From positions 1 to 7,043 of the forward strand of contig JANYBY010000289.1 in assembly GCA_025360565.1 (NCBI GenBank): DNA of 7,043 nucleotides, in the 5' to 3' direction. A model generated the notes under the pieces. It had not been told where the DNA came from, did no database searches, and saw nothing but the letters and a program-made list of their open reading frames with translations. The translations under genes and the position numbers were made by a program. This stretch comes from Bacteroidota bacterium. GTDB lineage: Bacteria; Bacteroidota; Bacteroidia; B-17B0; Aurantibacillaceae. This document shows positions 6,082 through 7,043 of the stretch, piece by piece; position 1 is the first letter of the stretch; each line of letters starts with the position of its first letter.

Positions 6082-6951
6082 ATGAACAAGGTAATTTTAT
6101 TTGGAGCAACCGGAAAACTTGGCACGAAGATCGCGATCAAACTGCGCGAAAAGAATTACGATGTTACGGCGGTTGTGCGTAACAGATCAAAAGCAGATCA
6201 ATTAAAACAATACGTTAACAATGCAATTATTGCCGATGTTACAGATGTTGATGCCATAAAAGATATTTGCAAAGGGTTTGATATTGTTATTTCTTCATTA
6301 GGAAAAAGCGTATCGTTGAACGATAAAAGCAAACCCGGATTTAAAGACATTGATCTTGATGCCAACACCGCAATATTAAAAGAAGCCAAAGCCGCTTCTG
6401 TAAAAAAATTCATTTATGTTTCGGCTCATGGCGCCGAAAAAAATTTACACCTTACCTATTTTAAAACGCACCATTATTTTTCTCAATACGTAAAAAGATC
6501 GGGCATTGATTTTACTATTATTAAACCGCCTGCCATTATGAGCTCATTTATTGATCTGATTGAAATGGCGAAAAAGGGAAGGATGATAACAATAGGTAAA
6601 GGCGATAAATTAACTAACCCAATTTACGAAGGCGATCTGGCCGAAATTTGTGTAGATAGTATAACTGCAAAAAACGCGAAAGACGCTGAATTGGACATTG
6701 GCGGAAAAACACTTTATACAAGAAGACAAATAAATGAAATCATTCAACACCATGTGGACGCTTCTAAAAAAACAAGAACAATTCCAATGTGGCTGATGAA
6801 ATTTGGGATTCCTTTTATCAAAGTATTTGATAAAAACACTTACGATAAAATGGCATTTTTTTTGGAAGTGATACAACGCGATACAGTTGCCCCTAAACTC
6901 GGCCAAACAACCCTTGAAGAATATTTAGGCAAAAAACTTTACCTGAATTAA
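6082..6951 (+). CDS. Atypical short-chain dehydrogenase / NAD(P)-binding (NmrA-like) protein
   Basis: This 289-residue protein has an N-terminal Rossmann fold. The glycine motif GATGKLG (residues 8-14) follows the first beta strand, and R33 after the second strand (VVRNRSK) hints at NADP(H) preference. ADVTD at 51-55, SSLGKS at 71-76 and FIYVSAHGA at 110-118 are the usual next strands of extended/atypical SDRs, and SGIDFTIIKPP at 140-150 is the standard substrate-domain entry. The classical YxxxK pair is not seen: Y126 is followed by K128, with H130 in the Lys position, as can happen in atypical SDRs. Substrate and reaction are unknown, and it may be a redox sensor or a non-catalytic protein. 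No signal peptide, so cytoplasmic. The start at 6082 places the Rossmann strand right at the N-terminus; no Shine-Dalgarno sequence is present. It is 96 bp after the secreted-protein gene, probably with its own promoter. Confidence 0.85.
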   Translation: MNKVILFGATGKLGTKIAIKLREKNYDVTAVVRNRSKADQLKQYVNNAIIADVTDVDAIKDICKGFDIVISSLGKSVSLNDKSKPGFKDIDLDANTAILKEAKAASVKKFIYVSAHGAEKNLHLTYFKTHHYFSQYVKRSGIDFTIIKPPAIMSSFIDLIEMAKKGRMITIGKGDKLTNPIYEGDLAEICVDSITAKNAKDAELDIGGKTLYTRRQINEIIQHHVDASKKTRTIPMWLMKFGIPFIKVFDKNTYDKMAFFLEVIQRDTVAPKLGQTTLEEYLGKKLYLN

Positions 6952-6956
6952 ATAAA

Positions 6957-7043
6957 CTATTTGCGGTTAAGCGAATCCCTTATTTCCATTAATAATTTTT
7001 CCTGAACGCTTGGCTCAGGTGGTGTTGCAGGGGCTACCGCTTC
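6957..7043 (-). CDS. mscL: Large-conductance mechanosensitive channel MscL, C-terminal end (truncated by window edge)
   Basis: The minus strand is open from the window edge to TAG at 6957-6959, giving 28 residues. The residues are a Pro/Ala-rich linker (EAVAPATPPEPS) followed by VQEKLLMEIRDSLNRK. This is the pattern at the end of MscL, where a proline/alanine linker precedes the cytoplasmic helix with the motif (K/E)EELLxEIRDLL; E. coli MscL ends in a very similar way. MscL is an inner-membrane homopentameric channel that opens under membrane tension during hypo-osmotic shock. The transmembrane part lies beyond the window. The gene converges on the SDR gene, with only 5 bp between the two stop codons. 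The call rests on a short segment, so it is likely but not certain. Confidence 0.72.
   Translation of the reverse strand, partial: EAVAPATPPEPSVQEKLLMEIRDSLNRK

Noticed and set aside
6610..6906. 98-residue minus-strand open frame opposite the SDR gene
   Set aside because: It is antisense to a well-supported Rossmann-fold gene and shows no domain or start signal.

Overview
The window looks like chromosomal DNA of a Bacteroidota (Bacteroidetes) bacterium. The evidence is an AT-rich sequence, a large secreted protein with a C-terminal sorting domain of the type IX secretion system (T9SS), a tetratricopeptide-repeat (TPR) histidine kinase paired with a LytTR response regulator, and translation starts that mostly lack Shine-Dalgarno sequences. 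No mobile element, CRISPR array, tRNA or rRNA was seen.

Layout from left to right: (1) the 3' end of a DtxR/MntR-family metal-dependent repressor gene on the + strand, whose stop codon overlaps that of the convergent next gene; (2) a minus-strand two-gene operon, a TPR sensor kinase of the LytS/His_kinase type (1040-2962) followed 2 bp later by a LytTR response regulator (282-1037); (3) a 221-bp divergent intergenic region with an unusual set of phased repeats and abutting hairpins; (4) a + strand gene for a 933-residue secreted protein with seven SBBP-like beta-propeller repeats, Ig/PKD-like and fibronectin-III-like modules and a T9SS sorting domain; (5) a + strand gene for an atypical SDR / NAD(P)-binding protein; (6) the 3' end of a minus-strand gene that looks like mscL, the large-conductance mechanosensitive channel.

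The central unit is the kinase/regulator operon and the divergent secreted protein. The kinase carries a signal peptide, a predicted periplasmic TPR sensor, one transmembrane helix and a cytoplasmic catalytic core, and should phosphorylate the LytTR regulator. LytTR regulators bind direct repeats with a GTT core spaced by about two helical turns. The divergent intergenic region has three GTTA cores exactly 21 bp apart (3075, 3096, 3117). A weaker pair, also exactly 21 bp apart (6013, 6034), precedes the SDR gene. A 9-mer, ATAGTTACG, is shared by the two regions. The working hypothesis, not proven by sequence alone, is that the regulator controls the secreted propeller protein, possibly the SDR gene, and possibly its own operon.
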